The notes under the pieces were generated by a model that worked only from the letters and a program-made list of their open reading frames with translations, was not told the DNA's origin and did no database searches. The position numbers were made by a program, and so were the translations under genes. A stretch of DNA of 23,615 nucleotides from positions 1 through 23,615 of the forward strand of contig CAYIYW010000009.1 in the NCBI GenBank assembly GCA_964367845.1, read 5' to 3'. Source of the DNA: JAHFLV01 sp964367845 (GTDB lineage Bacteria; Patescibacteriota; Minisyncoccia; Phycocordibacterales; DATGWK01). Shown in pieces: positions 7,645 through 15,413 of this stretch; within the stretch, counting starts at the first letter, position 1; every line of letters starts with the position of its first letter.

Positions 7645-9333
7645 TCATTCAAAATATTCCGGGGTGTTCCCATTCATCCAATCCAGAAGCTGGCGCACAA
7701 CGTAAGTCGCGCCAATCAAGTTGCTCCGTGGCCCTTTTTCCATAAGAACCACAAAGGCATAGGATGGATTTTCGTACGGGAAGAAACCGACCGACCATGA
7801 ATTGACAAGTTCCTTGCGGGTGCCAAGCTCGGCGGTGCCGGTTTTGGCCGCCACTTTGACATACGGCACATTTAAACTTGTGGCGATACCGTCGGTTACG
7901 GATTGTCTCATCCCCTCTTTTATAACTCCAAAATATTCTTTTTGTAACGGAATTGTCTTGGCCTGAATTTTTTCATCGCCATGAACAAGTCGCGGGGTAA
8001 GAAGCGTTCCGCCATTCCCAATCGCGGCGATATATCGCGCAACCTGAATCGGCGTAAATTGCAGGCCGTACTGGCCAATTGCGGTATTGTAAGTGTCGCC
8101 GATACGCCACAAGTCGCCGTTAAAGGTTTTTCCCTTCCACTCCGGATTGGGAATGGTTGATTCACTCTCGCTTGATACGGCTATGCCGGTTTTTTCGCCC
8201 AGCCCGAACATTTTTAGATATTTTTCCATATTGGAAATGCCTAAGCCCTTTTGGTCTTCAAACCCGCCACCAACCGCGAAAAAATAAACGTTTGAAGAAA
8301 CGGCCAGAGCCCTTCTCATATCAACCCAGCCGTGCGCTTTCCAATCGCGGAGCACTGTCGGCTTGTCCGGGAAATATTTATTCGGAACAGAAATTGAGCC
8401 GGAGCTGAAAATTTGTTTTTCCGGACTGATTAACCCTTCCGAAAGCGCTCCAATAGCAAATAACGGTTTGACTATTGAACCGGGAGTGTAAAGGCCGGAA
8501 ACGGCCCGATTCAGAAACGGCGTTCGCGGACTGGTTTGGTATCCGGCAATGGCCGTTCTGTCTCCTTCCGCGACAAGCGATGAATCATATTCAGGGAAAC
8601 TCATGAGAGCAATCAGGTCGCCGTTTTTGATGTCCATGATAACCGCTGAGCCGCCCGTAAAGCCGTAATCCTTGGAGGACTTTTCCATGATTTCATAAAT
8701 TTTGTCCGCGAGACGCGAGTCAATGGTCAGGATCAAACTTTGGCCGTCCTTCGGCGGTTGGACAACACTTTGGGACTGAATGACCCCCCGAGCGTCGGTT
8801 TCAACAATTTTGTCTCCATTTTCACCGGACAAAATCTCGTTATAAACCTTCTCAACGCCATCTTCGCCGATATAGCTATTCCTGAAATAAAAACCGGCGT
8901 TGTCTTTGGATGGATATTTCACATAACCGATTAAATGCGCGATGCCTCTAAGAGGCGCGTATGAACGCTTGGCAAAATCGGAGTTGTCGTCATAGCGTTC
9001 ATTGGAAGCGAGTTCTACGCCGTTGCGGTCAAAAATCACTCCGCGGTTTGAGAAAATGTCAGTATGGCGGAGACGATTAGCTTCGCTTCGTTGAGCAAAG
9101 ACCTCTCCACGGCTAATTTGGAGAACCCAAAACCGCGACAGAAAGACCACGCCCAAAATAATAAACAAAATGGAAACGGCTGCGATGGTCTGTCTCGCAA
9201 TCGGCCGTTCAAGCCGACCCTCAAACTGGTCAATGTCAAATTTCGGCAAATTGCTTGAATCAATGAAAATTTCGTCGGGGTCTATTTCCCCCATCCTTCG
9301 CCGCCGAAAATTTCTAAAAAAGTGTTTGAACAT
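7645..9333 (-). CDS. mrdA: Elongation-specific peptidoglycan transpeptidase PBP2
   Basis: This class B penicillin-binding protein cross-links wall peptidoglycan during elongation with MreBCD and RodA. At 562 aa it has a ~48-residue cytoplasmic N-terminus rich in Arg and acidic residues, one membrane helix (residues ~49-68, ending FLSRF), the pedestal motif SNRGVIFDRNGVELASN, and the transpeptidase domain with SIVK (Ser286 in TPGSIVKP), SSN (346-348) and KTG (497-499, AAKTGTAELG). It follows mreB-mreC-mreD by 74 bp, which supports mrdA over ftsI. No rodA follows; greA comes next. A -10-like TAGAAT sits 7 bp before the ATG. Confidence 0.92.
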   Translation of the reverse strand: MFKHFFRNFRRRRMGEIDPDEIFIDSSNLPKFDIDQFEGRLERPIARQTIAAVSILFIILGVVFLSRFWVLQISRGEVFAQRSEANRLRHTDIFSNRGVIFDRNGVELASNERYDDNSDFAKRSYAPLRGIAHLIGYVKYPSKDNAGFYFRNSYIGEDGVEKVYNEILSGENGDKIVETDARGVIQSQSVVQPPKDGQSLILTIDSRLADKIYEIMEKSSKDYGFTGGSAVIMDIKNGDLIALMSFPEYDSSLVAEGDRTAIAGYQTSPRTPFLNRAVSGLYTPGSIVKPLFAIGALSEGLISPEKQIFSSGSISVPNKYFPDKPTVLRDWKAHGWVDMRRALAVSSNVYFFAVGGGFEDQKGLGISNMEKYLKMFGLGEKTGIAVSSESESTIPNPEWKGKTFNGDLWRIGDTYNTAIGQYGLQFTPIQVARYIAAIGNGGTLLTPRLVHGDEKIQAKTIPLQKEYFGVIKEGMRQSVTDGIATSLNVPYVKVAAKTGTAELGTRKELVNSWSVGFFPYENPSYAFVVLMEKGPRSNLIGATYVVRQLLDWMNGNTPEYFE

Positions 9334-9340
9334 CGGTTTG

Positions 9341-9346
9341 ATTCTA
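9341..9346 (-). promoter_or_regulatory. Possible -10 element for mrdA, very close to the start codon
   Basis: TAGAAT (five of six matches to TATAAT) lies 7 bp before the mrdA ATG on the minus strand, in the 74-bp gap after mreD. Transcription from it would begin at or within a base or two of the ATG. No clear -35 is present, so support comes mainly from the same arrangement at other genes in this window. Confidence 0.4.
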
Positions 9347-9407
9347 CATCAAATTGCGTCTCCGCTTGGATGCCATGAACGAGAGTTCTCATTCGCGGCG
9401 CTCCTCG

Positions 9408-9689
9408 CTAGACGCGATAGAACTTCAGTCGGGTCTTTAAGAAAATTGAGAGCAAGAAAATTGCGACAATGATTATCGTAAAGAAAGCGCCGGTGCCGAA
9501 AAAAGTTACGCCCGGAACGCTGTAGAGACCATCTAAAAAAATTGCCAGAGCCAATGATTCGTAAAAATGCCGAAACAAAAAAATGCCAGCTGAAATCAGG
9601 ACGATTGAAAGCCACCACGGTCCGACAAAAATTAGAGAAAAAATCAGGACATCGGCGATTATCCGGTATTTAATCTGCGTAATTTTCAT
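9408..9689 (-). CDS. mreD: MreD-like small membrane protein
   Basis: This 93-residue, very hydrophobic protein has about three membrane segments (near residues 13-37, 45-57 and 62-84) and a basic C-terminus (KTRLKFYRV). MreD is the membrane partner of MreC in the elongasome. The protein is shorter than typical MreD (about 160 aa), and sequence alone would not identify it. The call rests on its position directly after mreC, with start and stop overlapping by 4 bp (ATGA). It has one of the few clear ribosome-binding sites here (GGAGCAGGA before the ATG, inside the mreC end). Confidence 0.6.
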   Translation of the reverse strand: MKITQIKYRIIADVLIFSLIFVGPWWLSIVLISAGIFLFRHFYESLALAIFLDGLYSVPGVTFFGTGAFFTIIIVAIFLLSIFLKTRLKFYRV

Positions 9690-10510
9690 TTTCCTGCTCC
9701 ACCATCGGAGTCATTGATAATTTCCACCCAGCGGAGGTTGAAGACATTTACCGGCACCCGAAACAGGACCCGCTTAAGCGCGCTCGCCACGCTGGTGTCA
9801 ATCGCCGCGACAGAGGCCACCACAGCCGCGCCGAATTGAGGCAGAATAATTAAGTCACCGACCATAATATCCATATCTTGAGCCACTTGGGTTTCTAAAT
9901 TCCCGCCGCCGATTCCCTCAATGGAAAGCGTCAGGCCAGTCCGTTCAGCAATTACTTGGTTCTTCTCGCCGACATTGGAAAACATAACGATTTTTGACGT
10001 TGTGTTTGCGACTTCATCTACTCTGCCAATCGGTATACCGCCGATACCATAAACTCGGTTTCCGGAAACAATTCCCTGCTCGCTTCCAATGTCAACGACC
10101 AGAACGTCATAGGGCGATTGTGGCGGTTTGGCGATAATGTTCCCAAGCGTCGCCTGCTTGGTAAACAAACTCCGGCCATAAGCCGACAGGAGGTCCTGAT
10201 GTTCGCGAAAAATAGCGTCAAGACGCAGAAGTTTGACTTGGTCGGCCTCAATGTCGGCCCGTAGTTCTCTATTTTCTCTGACCAATGCTCCGCGAGAACG
10301 GATGAGATTCGCCGTGAACGAAAGGTTATTTTTTAAAGCCAAAAATGAGGACGAAAATGGCCGGCTGACAGTCATGGCAATTTTACTGACAAGACCACCG
10401 GCAAATATCGGAACGCTTAAGGCACCGGCAACGACCAAAACAGCGACGGCGAGGGTGACCATAAAAATCTTTCTTTTCGGTCGCCTACTTTTTTGGGGGT
10501 AAATCATCAT
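9686..10510 (-). CDS. mreC: Rod-shape-determining protein MreC
   Basis: MreC is a bitopic protein linking MreB filaments to the periplasmic synthases. The 274-residue product has a basic N-terminus (KSRRPKRK), a membrane helix at residues ~15-36, a coiled-coil segment (~65-105) and the paired beta-barrel region with VDIGSEQGIVSGNRVYG, IGRVDEV and VGDLIILPQFG. Its start overlaps the end of mreB by 26 bp, and its stop overlaps the mreD start by 4 bp. This gives tight coupling in proS-mreB-mreC-mreD. Two ATGs (10510, 10507) are equally possible. Confidence 0.93.
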   Translation of the reverse strand: MMIYPQKSRRPKRKIFMVTLAVAVLVVAGALSVPIFAGGLVSKIAMTVSRPFSSSFLALKNNLSFTANLIRSRGALVRENRELRADIEADQVKLLRLDAIFREHQDLLSAYGRSLFTKQATLGNIIAKPPQSPYDVLVVDIGSEQGIVSGNRVYGIGGIPIGRVDEVANTTSKIVMFSNVGEKNQVIAERTGLTLSIEGIGGGNLETQVAQDMDIMVGDLIILPQFGAAVVASVAAIDTSVASALKRVLFRVPVNVFNLRWVEIINDSDGGAGK

Positions 10511-11546
10511 CGTTTACAATAAGAACTTCTCTGAAGTAATCAAGGTTCTCAAGAATTATGCCCGTACCGCGGGCAACGGCGGTAAGTGGGTCATCGGTTA
10601 TGTGAATGGGGATTTTAATCACATCATGGAGCAACTCGCCCAAGCCACGCAAGAGGGCGCCACCACCGGCCAGATGCAAACCACGGCCCATGACGTCGGA
10701 AAGAATTTCCGGCGGCGTCGTCTCAAGCACTTCCTTAACCGATTCCACAAGGGTGTAAACGGATTGGGCCATCGCTTCCCGAACATCCGTATCGGTAATA
10801 ACCACTTCTTTCGGCAAACCGGTTACGAGGTCCCGTCCTTTTATAACCGCCTCCATGGATTGCATCATTGGGATAGCCGAACCGATGGCGATTTTTACGT
10901 TTTCGGCGGTTTTTTCACCTATGAGAATCTTAAATTCTCCGCGGACGTAAGACATGATATCGCTGTCAAACTTGTCACCGGCAATCCGCACATTTTTTGA
11001 CCGAACAACGCCGCCCAGAGAAATAACGGCGATATCAGTGGTGCCGCCACCAATATCAACCACCATACTGCCAACCGGGTCCATGACGGGCAATTTCATG
11101 CCTATCGCGGCGGCCACCGGCTCTTCAACAACATAAACCTCCCGAGCTCCAGCGTTTTTGGTTGCGTCCCGAACCGCCCGAATCTCAACATTCGTGATTC
11201 CGGACGGCACGCCGACAACGACTTTTGGGCTGAAATATTTCTTTGACTCTCTCTGGGCGGAGTTCAGGAGATAGGCAATCATTTCTTCGGTTACTTCAAA
11301 ATCGGAAATAACGCCGTCCACCACCGGTTTGACGGCGACAATGTGCAACGGTGTTCGGCCAAGCATTTGTTTGGCTTCCTTGCCGATAGCCACGACCCGG
11401 CCGGTTTTCTGGTTAATCGCCACGACCGACGGCTCGTTTATAACAATCCCGCGTCCGCGGACATAGACCAAGGTATTGGCCGTGCCGAGGTCAATCCCGA
11501 CATCATTTGAGAGCATCCGGTAAAATTTCTGAACAAATTTTTTCAT
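10485..11546 (-). CDS. mreB: Rod-shape actin homologue MreB (first copy)
   Basis: MreB is a bacterial actin that forms membrane-associated filaments and guides cell-wall elongation. The 353-residue protein has the phosphate-1 motif GIDLGTANTLVYV (residues ~17-29), INEPSVVAI, the second nucleotide loop VVDIGGGTTDIAVISLGG and the adenosine motif LAGGGALLRGL. Length is typical. It is the copy linked to mreC and mreD, so it is probably the main morphogenetic MreB. The ATG is 3 bp after the proS stop, with no Shine-Dalgarno. A second, divergent copy lies at 16714-17727. Confidence 0.97.
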   Translation of the reverse strand: MKKFVQKFYRMLSNDVGIDLGTANTLVYVRGRGIVINEPSVVAINQKTGRVVAIGKEAKQMLGRTPLHIVAVKPVVDGVISDFEVTEEMIAYLLNSAQRESKKYFSPKVVVGVPSGITNVEIRAVRDATKNAGAREVYVVEEPVAAAIGMKLPVMDPVGSMVVDIGGGTTDIAVISLGGVVRSKNVRIAGDKFDSDIMSYVRGEFKILIGEKTAENVKIAIGSAIPMMQSMEAVIKGRDLVTGLPKEVVITDTDVREAMAQSVYTLVESVKEVLETTPPEILSDVMGRGLHLAGGGALLRGLGELLHDVIKIPIHITDDPLTAVARGTGIILENLDYFREVLIVNDDDLPPKK

Positions 11547-11549
11547 GAA

Positions 11550-12860
11550 TTATTCTGATTCGGGAGGTCGGGCCAAAAATTTAAGCAGTTCTTTTTCCGT
11601 TTTGATTTCGGTTTTTTCCTCGGTTCTTTTTTTGATTTCAAATCCGCCGGCGGTTAAGGTTTTGTCACTCACCACGATTCGGAATGGAATACCGATTAAA
11701 TCTGCGTCGGCGAATTTCTCACCCGGCCGAATGTCGCGGTCGTCCAGCAAGACCTCAATTCCGGCGTGAGTTAAGGTATTGTAAAGTTTTTCGGCAGTTT
11801 TGCGGATTCCGTCGCCATCATGGATTCCATCGTCGTGTGAATCCCGACTCGGAATCTCAATCAGATGAACGCTGAAGGGCGCCACCGACTCCGGCCAGAC
11901 AATGCCTTTTTCGTCGGAAAGAACTTCAACAATCGCTCCCATAACTCTACCCGGCCCAATGCCATAACAGCCCATGACGACCGGTTGAGGTTTGCCGTCA
12001 CGGTCAAGATAGGTCAGGCCGAGAGCTTCGGAAAAGCGCGTGCCAAGATTGAAAATATTGCCGACTTCAATTGACTTCCGGGGTTTGAATTTATCTTTTG
12101 TAGGCATGTCCCCAAAAGCTTCCGGCATATCAACAATTTCTTCATTAACCGCCAGAGAAAAATCAGGAGTGGTGTAAATCGTATCTTCTCCCGCTTCACA
12201 GACAGTTTGAAATTCATGGGAAAACTTTGAAAATGAACCGCCGGAGGCACGAGTCAGGTAAGTTTTTGAACCGATACCAACGGTCTTAAAAATCCGCTTA
12301 TAGGCCTCCGTGACCGCGTCATAGAATTCCTGATGGTTTTTTTCATCCGCCGAAAAAGAATACAAATCCTTCATTAAAAATTCTCGGCCGCGAATAATAC
12401 CGCTTTTGGCGCGAATTTCATTCCTAAATTTTGTTTGAAACTGGTAAACATAACGAGGCAGGTCGCGATATGAATGAATGTGGTCTTTCATGAGACGAGT
12501 CAGCGGTTCCTCATGAGTCGGCGCCAGCCCGACTTGACTGCCGTTCTTGAGTTCGGTTTTGAACCAGACGTCCATCGTTTCGTCGGCCCATCGTCCGGTC
12601 TTTTCCCAAATGCTTTTGTCTTGAATGGCGCTTAACGAGAGTTCGTCGGGCGAAACTCCGCCGACCGAAAGACCGTCCATTTCCTTTCTGATGACCGAGA
12701 TTATTTTGTTCAAAACCCTTAGACCGAGAGGCAGGAAAGAATAGACACCGGCCAACTCCTTGTGAATGAAACCGGCTCGGAGCAAGAGCTCGGCGTTCCT
12801 CGCAACCTCATCTTTTGGGGCTTCTTTTCGGGTTTTGGTAAAGAGATTTGATTGCCGCAT
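11550..12860 (-). CDS. proS: Prolyl-tRNA synthetase, short form without editing insert
   Basis: ProS charges tRNA-Pro. The class II core is clear: GVYSFLPLGLRVLNKI (motif 1 region), RNEIRAKSGIIRGREFLMKD (motif 2), and MGCYGIGPGRVMGAIVEV (motif 3 region), followed by an anticodon-binding domain ending ELLKFLARPP. The product is about 436 aa, against about 570 aa for the E. coli enzyme. The sequence passes from SHEFQTVCEAGEDTIY to SIEVGNIFNLGTRFSEALG with only a short linker, so the INS editing domain that clears Ala-tRNA-Pro is absent. I prefer ATG 12860 because a -10-like box abuts the alternative ATG at 12869. It leads the operon proS-mreB-mreC-mreD. Confidence 0.95.
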   Translation of the reverse strand: MRQSNLFTKTRKEAPKDEVARNAELLLRAGFIHKELAGVYSFLPLGLRVLNKIISVIRKEMDGLSVGGVSPDELSLSAIQDKSIWEKTGRWADETMDVWFKTELKNGSQVGLAPTHEEPLTRLMKDHIHSYRDLPRYVYQFQTKFRNEIRAKSGIIRGREFLMKDLYSFSADEKNHQEFYDAVTEAYKRIFKTVGIGSKTYLTRASGGSFSKFSHEFQTVCEAGEDTIYTTPDFSLAVNEEIVDMPEAFGDMPTKDKFKPRKSIEVGNIFNLGTRFSEALGLTYLDRDGKPQPVVMGCYGIGPGRVMGAIVEVLSDEKGIVWPESVAPFSVHLIEIPSRDSHDDGIHDGDGIRKTAEKLYNTLTHAGIEVLLDDRDIRPGEKFADADLIGIPFRIVVSDKTLTAGGFEIKKRTEEKTEIKTEKELLKFLARPPESE

Positions 12861-12869
12861 GGAAACCAT

Positions 12870-12875
12870 ATTACA
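12870..12875 (-). promoter_or_regulatory. Possible -10 element for proS
   Basis: TGTAAT (five of six matches to TATAAT) lies immediately before the upstream ATG (12869) and 9 bp before ATG 12860 on the minus strand. If used, the transcript would start between the two ATGs, so only 12860 could be the start codon. A -35 is not convincing; TAGACC at 12891-12896 is only 15 bp away. Confidence 0.35.
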
Positions 12876-12918
12876 GGAAAAACGGTCAGGGGTCTACTAA
12901 AAATCGGAAAAAACGTTG

Positions 12919-12963
12919 AACAAAGTGAATCTCCCCGACCTCATGGTCGGGGGTTCATGTTGT
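12919..12963. terminator. REP-like hairpin between rseP and proS
   Basis: A perfect 8-bp GC stem, CCCCGACC/GGTCGGGG around TCAT (12933-12952), is extended by imperfect outer arms (12919-12929 and 12953-12963). On the minus strand it begins just after the rseP stop and is followed, after a short gap, by GTTTTTT. It may terminate frr-rseP. The compact GC palindrome also resembles REP-type extragenic elements; no second copy occurs in this window. Confidence 0.6.
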
Positions 12964-12966
12964 TTT

Positions 12967-14169
12967 TTAGAACAACTTAACCACGTCATGAACGGTGACT
13001 AAAATCATCAGGATGATTAGCAACATAAAGCCGACAGTATTCATAACATTGGAAATCTTGGGGGATATCGGCGAGCGTTTTATTGATTCAATAATGACAA
13101 AAAGAAGCCGTCCGCCGTCCAGAGCCGGAAATGGAATTAGATTAATGACAGCCAAATTAATAGAAATGAAGGCGGTAAATGAAATCAAATAAATTAAGCC
13201 GAGCCGAGAGGCGTCACCAACCAAACCGACAATGCCGACCGGTCCGGTAACCTGGGAGAAATCCGAAGCACCGCGCACGGCATCATAAACAAATACCGCC
13301 AATCCGACAGTTACCAACTTTGTAAGCGACACCGTGGTTTTCGCTCCTTCAAAGAAAGCCAGATGAATCGGCAAGGAAAGCGTGCCTATCATGTCCATTG
13401 AAATGCCAATCGCCTTTCGGCCTTCAATGATTCCATCGCTTGGCGTCAAAACAGCGATGTCGGTTTCCGACCCTCGCGAATATGAAATATTTATTTTTTC
13501 ATTGCCGTGCTTGGCGATGAAATCAGAGACACTTTCTGGTGAGAGAATTCCCGTTTTTGGCCTAATTTTCCCAGTCAAATTGTCTTTTCCGGTCAAATCG
13601 CCGATGGACACAATATCGGTAATGACATCTCCCGATTTAAGCCCGCCGATAAAGGCCGGGGAATCCGGCGCCACCATTGTTATCACCAACCGGGCATTTT
13701 CAACTTCCCGACCGGCCGTAACAGTTGATGTTGAAGTCGGGAGGCCAACCATAAAACCGGCTGAAATGAGAACCCACGCAAAAATAATATTAAAGGCCAC
13801 ACCGGCGATAAGAACCAGAGCTTGAGCGAATCGCGGTTTTTTAGCAAAACTTTTTTCCGACTCTGGTTCTGCATCGGGATGTTCCGATTTCGCTTCAGAT
13901 TCCGATTCCGAATTATTTAATTCAGCATTCTGATGTTCCGGCGCGGGAACCTCGCCATTTTCACCGAAAATTTTGACGAACCCGCCAAAGGGCAACCAAT
14001 TAAGAGTAAAACGAGTCCGTCGCCACTCGAAAAGAGTGAGCGCCCGCGGAGGATAACCGATTCCAAATTCATCAACTCTAATGCCGAACGATTTGGCCAC
14101 GAAAAAATGCCCGAGTTCATGAACCAGAATAAGAACCGCTAGAATGACGATAAAAATGATAATGGACAT
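12967..14169 (-). CDS. rseP: Site-2 membrane metalloprotease RseP/RasP family
   Basis: Members of this M50 family cut transmembrane segments, for example of anti-sigma factors or leftover signal peptides. The 400-residue protein has the zinc-binding HELGH at residues 17-21 in the first membrane helix, the conserved FGIRVDEFGIGYPPR stretch, a PDZ domain (around SPAFIGGLKSGDVITDI), and a late membrane segment with NLIPFPALDGGRLLF carrying the third metal ligand. Between residues ~74 and 112 there is an acidic low-complexity insert (SESESEAKSEHPDAEPESE). The start is 6 bp after the frr stop, giving an frr-rseP unit. No target gene is visible nearby. Confidence 0.93.
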   Translation of the reverse strand: MSIIIFIVILAVLILVHELGHFFVAKSFGIRVDEFGIGYPPRALTLFEWRRTRFTLNWLPFGGFVKIFGENGEVPAPEHQNAELNNSESESEAKSEHPDAEPESEKSFAKKPRFAQALVLIAGVAFNIIFAWVLISAGFMVGLPTSTSTVTAGREVENARLVITMVAPDSPAFIGGLKSGDVITDIVSIGDLTGKDNLTGKIRPKTGILSPESVSDFIAKHGNEKINISYSRGSETDIAVLTPSDGIIEGRKAIGISMDMIGTLSLPIHLAFFEGAKTTVSLTKLVTVGLAVFVYDAVRGASDFSQVTGPVGIVGLVGDASRLGLIYLISFTAFISINLAVINLIPFPALDGGRLLFVIIESIKRSPISPKISNVMNTVGFMLLIILMILVTVHDVVKLF

Positions 14170-14175
14170 TATTCT

Positions 14176-14727
14176 TTAGTTCATCATTTCTTGCTCCTTG
14201 CGCTCGGCGAAGTTTTGAAGTTTTTTGCCAGTTTCGTCGGCCAGTTTTTGCATTTCGGCCTTAAGGCGAAATTTTTCATCTTCGGTGAGCGCGCCAGTTT
14301 CTTCTTTCTTTTGAATATCATCCCAGACCTGGTCGCGCCCTTTGCGAAGCGAAATTCTGGCGTCCTCAAGTTTTTGCTTTGTTAGTTTGATAAGCGCCTG
14401 ACGCCGTTCGGTTGTCAATTCAGGAAACATCACCCGCACGCCCTTTTCATCCAAAGAAACCGACAAACCGAGATTTGAATCAGCAATCGCTTTTTCAATC
14501 GCTTTGTTTAAGGATTGCTCCCAAGGCACGATTCGCAAACTCCGCGGGCCTTCAGTAACGATGCTCGCGAGTTGATTTATCGGCATCATATTGCCGTACG
14601 AGCTGACGACAACGTGGTCAAGGATTGAAGGCGTTGCTCGGCCGGTGCGAACAGCCGAATACTCTTTGCCGAGCCAAGATTCAACTTCAATCAAACTCTT
14701 TTTAAATTCGGAAAAATTATAGGCCAT
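14176..14727 (-). CDS. frr: Ribosome recycling factor
   Basis: RRF splits post-termination ribosomes together with EF-G. The 183-residue length is standard. Recognisable segments are VRTGRATPSILDHVVVSSYG (domain I/II junction), MPINQLASI, VPWEQSLNKAIEKAI, SNLGLSVSLDEKGVRVMFPELTTERRQ (hinge and beta-domain) and the C-terminal helix ending FAERKEQEMMN. A TGC-TAAAAT extended -10 lies 14 bp upstream. An imperfect triple repeat separates it from the upstream hydrolase-like gene. It is followed closely by rseP. Confidence 0.97.
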   Translation of the reverse strand: MAYNFSEFKKSLIEVESWLGKEYSAVRTGRATPSILDHVVVSSYGNMMPINQLASIVTEGPRSLRIVPWEQSLNKAIEKAIADSNLGLSVSLDEKGVRVMFPELTTERRQALIKLTKQKLEDARISLRKGRDQVWDDIQKKEETGALTEDEKFRLKAEMQKLADETGKKLQNFAERKEQEMMN

Positions 14728-14741
14728 GCTTTTATGAAATC

Positions 14742-14750
14742 ATTTTAGCA
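14742..14750 (-). promoter_or_regulatory. Extended -10 promoter for frr
   Basis: TGC-TAAAAT on the minus strand is an extended -10 with five of six matches, 14 bp before the frr ATG. It predicts a leader of about 7 nt. The -35 region is poor, as is common with extended -10 promoters. Confidence 0.5.
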
Positions 14751-14781
14751 AAAATTCTGGAAAAACCATAATAGCTCGCGC

Positions 14782-14852
14782 GACGATTATTGCAGTGGCT
14801 TTCATAACAATTTTTGCAATGACTCCATAGCGGTTTTTGCAGTGGCTTTCAT
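14782..14852 (-). repeat. Three imperfect ~24-bp tandem repeats, each starting with ATG, upstream of frr
   Basis: Read on the minus strand, units of 24, 23 and 24 bp start at 14852, 14828 and 14805. Units 1 and 3 share the 16-mer ATGAAAGCCACTGCAA exactly; unit 2 reads ATGGAGTCATTGCAAAAA. The first unit's ATG overlaps the stop of the upstream gene (ATGA). Two mini-frames result: 16 codons beginning MKATAK (14802-14852) and 21 codons beginning MKATAI (14740-14805), also joined by ATGA. No function is known; this may be a decayed repeat or leader peptides. Confidence 0.7.
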
Positions 14853-15412
14853 TGCGCCCAGAGAAATGACCCGGAAAGAAACAGACCGACCGCGACGATT
14901 ATGAAAATTTGGAGCGAAATTCCCAACGCCGGCCGGTCGTTCAATTTTCTTTTGGCATGCATGAAGTGATGGAATTTCTGGAGTCCGCGAAGAAACTGAT
15001 TCTTCCGGATACCGTATAAAAACTGAAGAAAATCCGGGATAACTCCACCGACTGCGCCAAAAAGCATAATAAACATATCGCCGTTGGCCAGTCGGTCGGT
15101 GGCAAGGGAAACAATCAGAAAAACGATAAGAAAGCCGAGAAAAGCGTCAAAAAGAACTTTGGCAATGTCTCCAAGAAGAAATTTATTGAAGCGAACTTTT
15201 TTCTCCATTGAGAACGAGTCGTCTATTGATGATGAGTCGTCCATTGAATACGAATTGCTTTCCGATGAAAACGCCCGAAGTTTGTAGTCCCAATGAATAA
15301 TGGAATCCAAAACATAGTGCGACAAACAGCCCACTAAAAAGGCCTGGACGGGGTTGGCGGTAAAAATTTTGGCAACGGCGGCGCCGGTCACAATGTGAGT
15401 CGCGAGAGTCAT
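14849..15412 (-). CDS. Small membrane protein, metal-dependent hydrolase-like (DUF457/YdjM-like)
   Basis: The 187-residue product starts MTLATHIVTGAAVAKIF and continues with LVGCLSHYVLDSIIHWDYKL, GAVGGVIPDFLQFLYG and FHHFMHAKRKL, with a hydrophobic helix near residues 98-115 and another at the C-terminus. The pattern of His and Asp residues next to membrane helices resembles the YdjM/DUF457 group of predicted membrane-bound metal-dependent hydrolases; substrate is unknown. I used ATG 15412, one base after the upstream stop (TAA-C-ATG), not the longer frame to 15490 that overlaps the delta'-like gene. Residues ~52-69 are a low-complexity Ser/Asp repeat. Family call is moderate, function unknown. 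Confidence 0.6.
   Translation of the reverse strand: MTLATHIVTGAAVAKIFTANPVQAFLVGCLSHYVLDSIIHWDYKLRAFSSESNSYSMDDSSSIDDSFSMEKKVRFNKFLLGDIAKVLFDAFLGFLIVFLIVSLATDRLANGDMFIMLFGAVGGVIPDFLQFLYGIRKNQFLRGLQKFHHFMHAKRKLNDRPALGISLQIFIIVAVGLFLSGSFLWAQ
15204..15257 (-). repeat. In-frame tandem repeat in the hydrolase-like gene (3 x 18 bp)
   Basis: Three imperfect 18-bp units (15204-15221, 15222-15239, 15240-15257), each beginning TC(C/T)ATTGA on the plus strand, encode repeated Ser/Asp-rich hexapeptides (around SMDDSS and SIDDSF). The array is a multiple of three and sits in a predicted loop between membrane-associated segments. Confidence 0.8.
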
Positions 15413-15413
15413 G

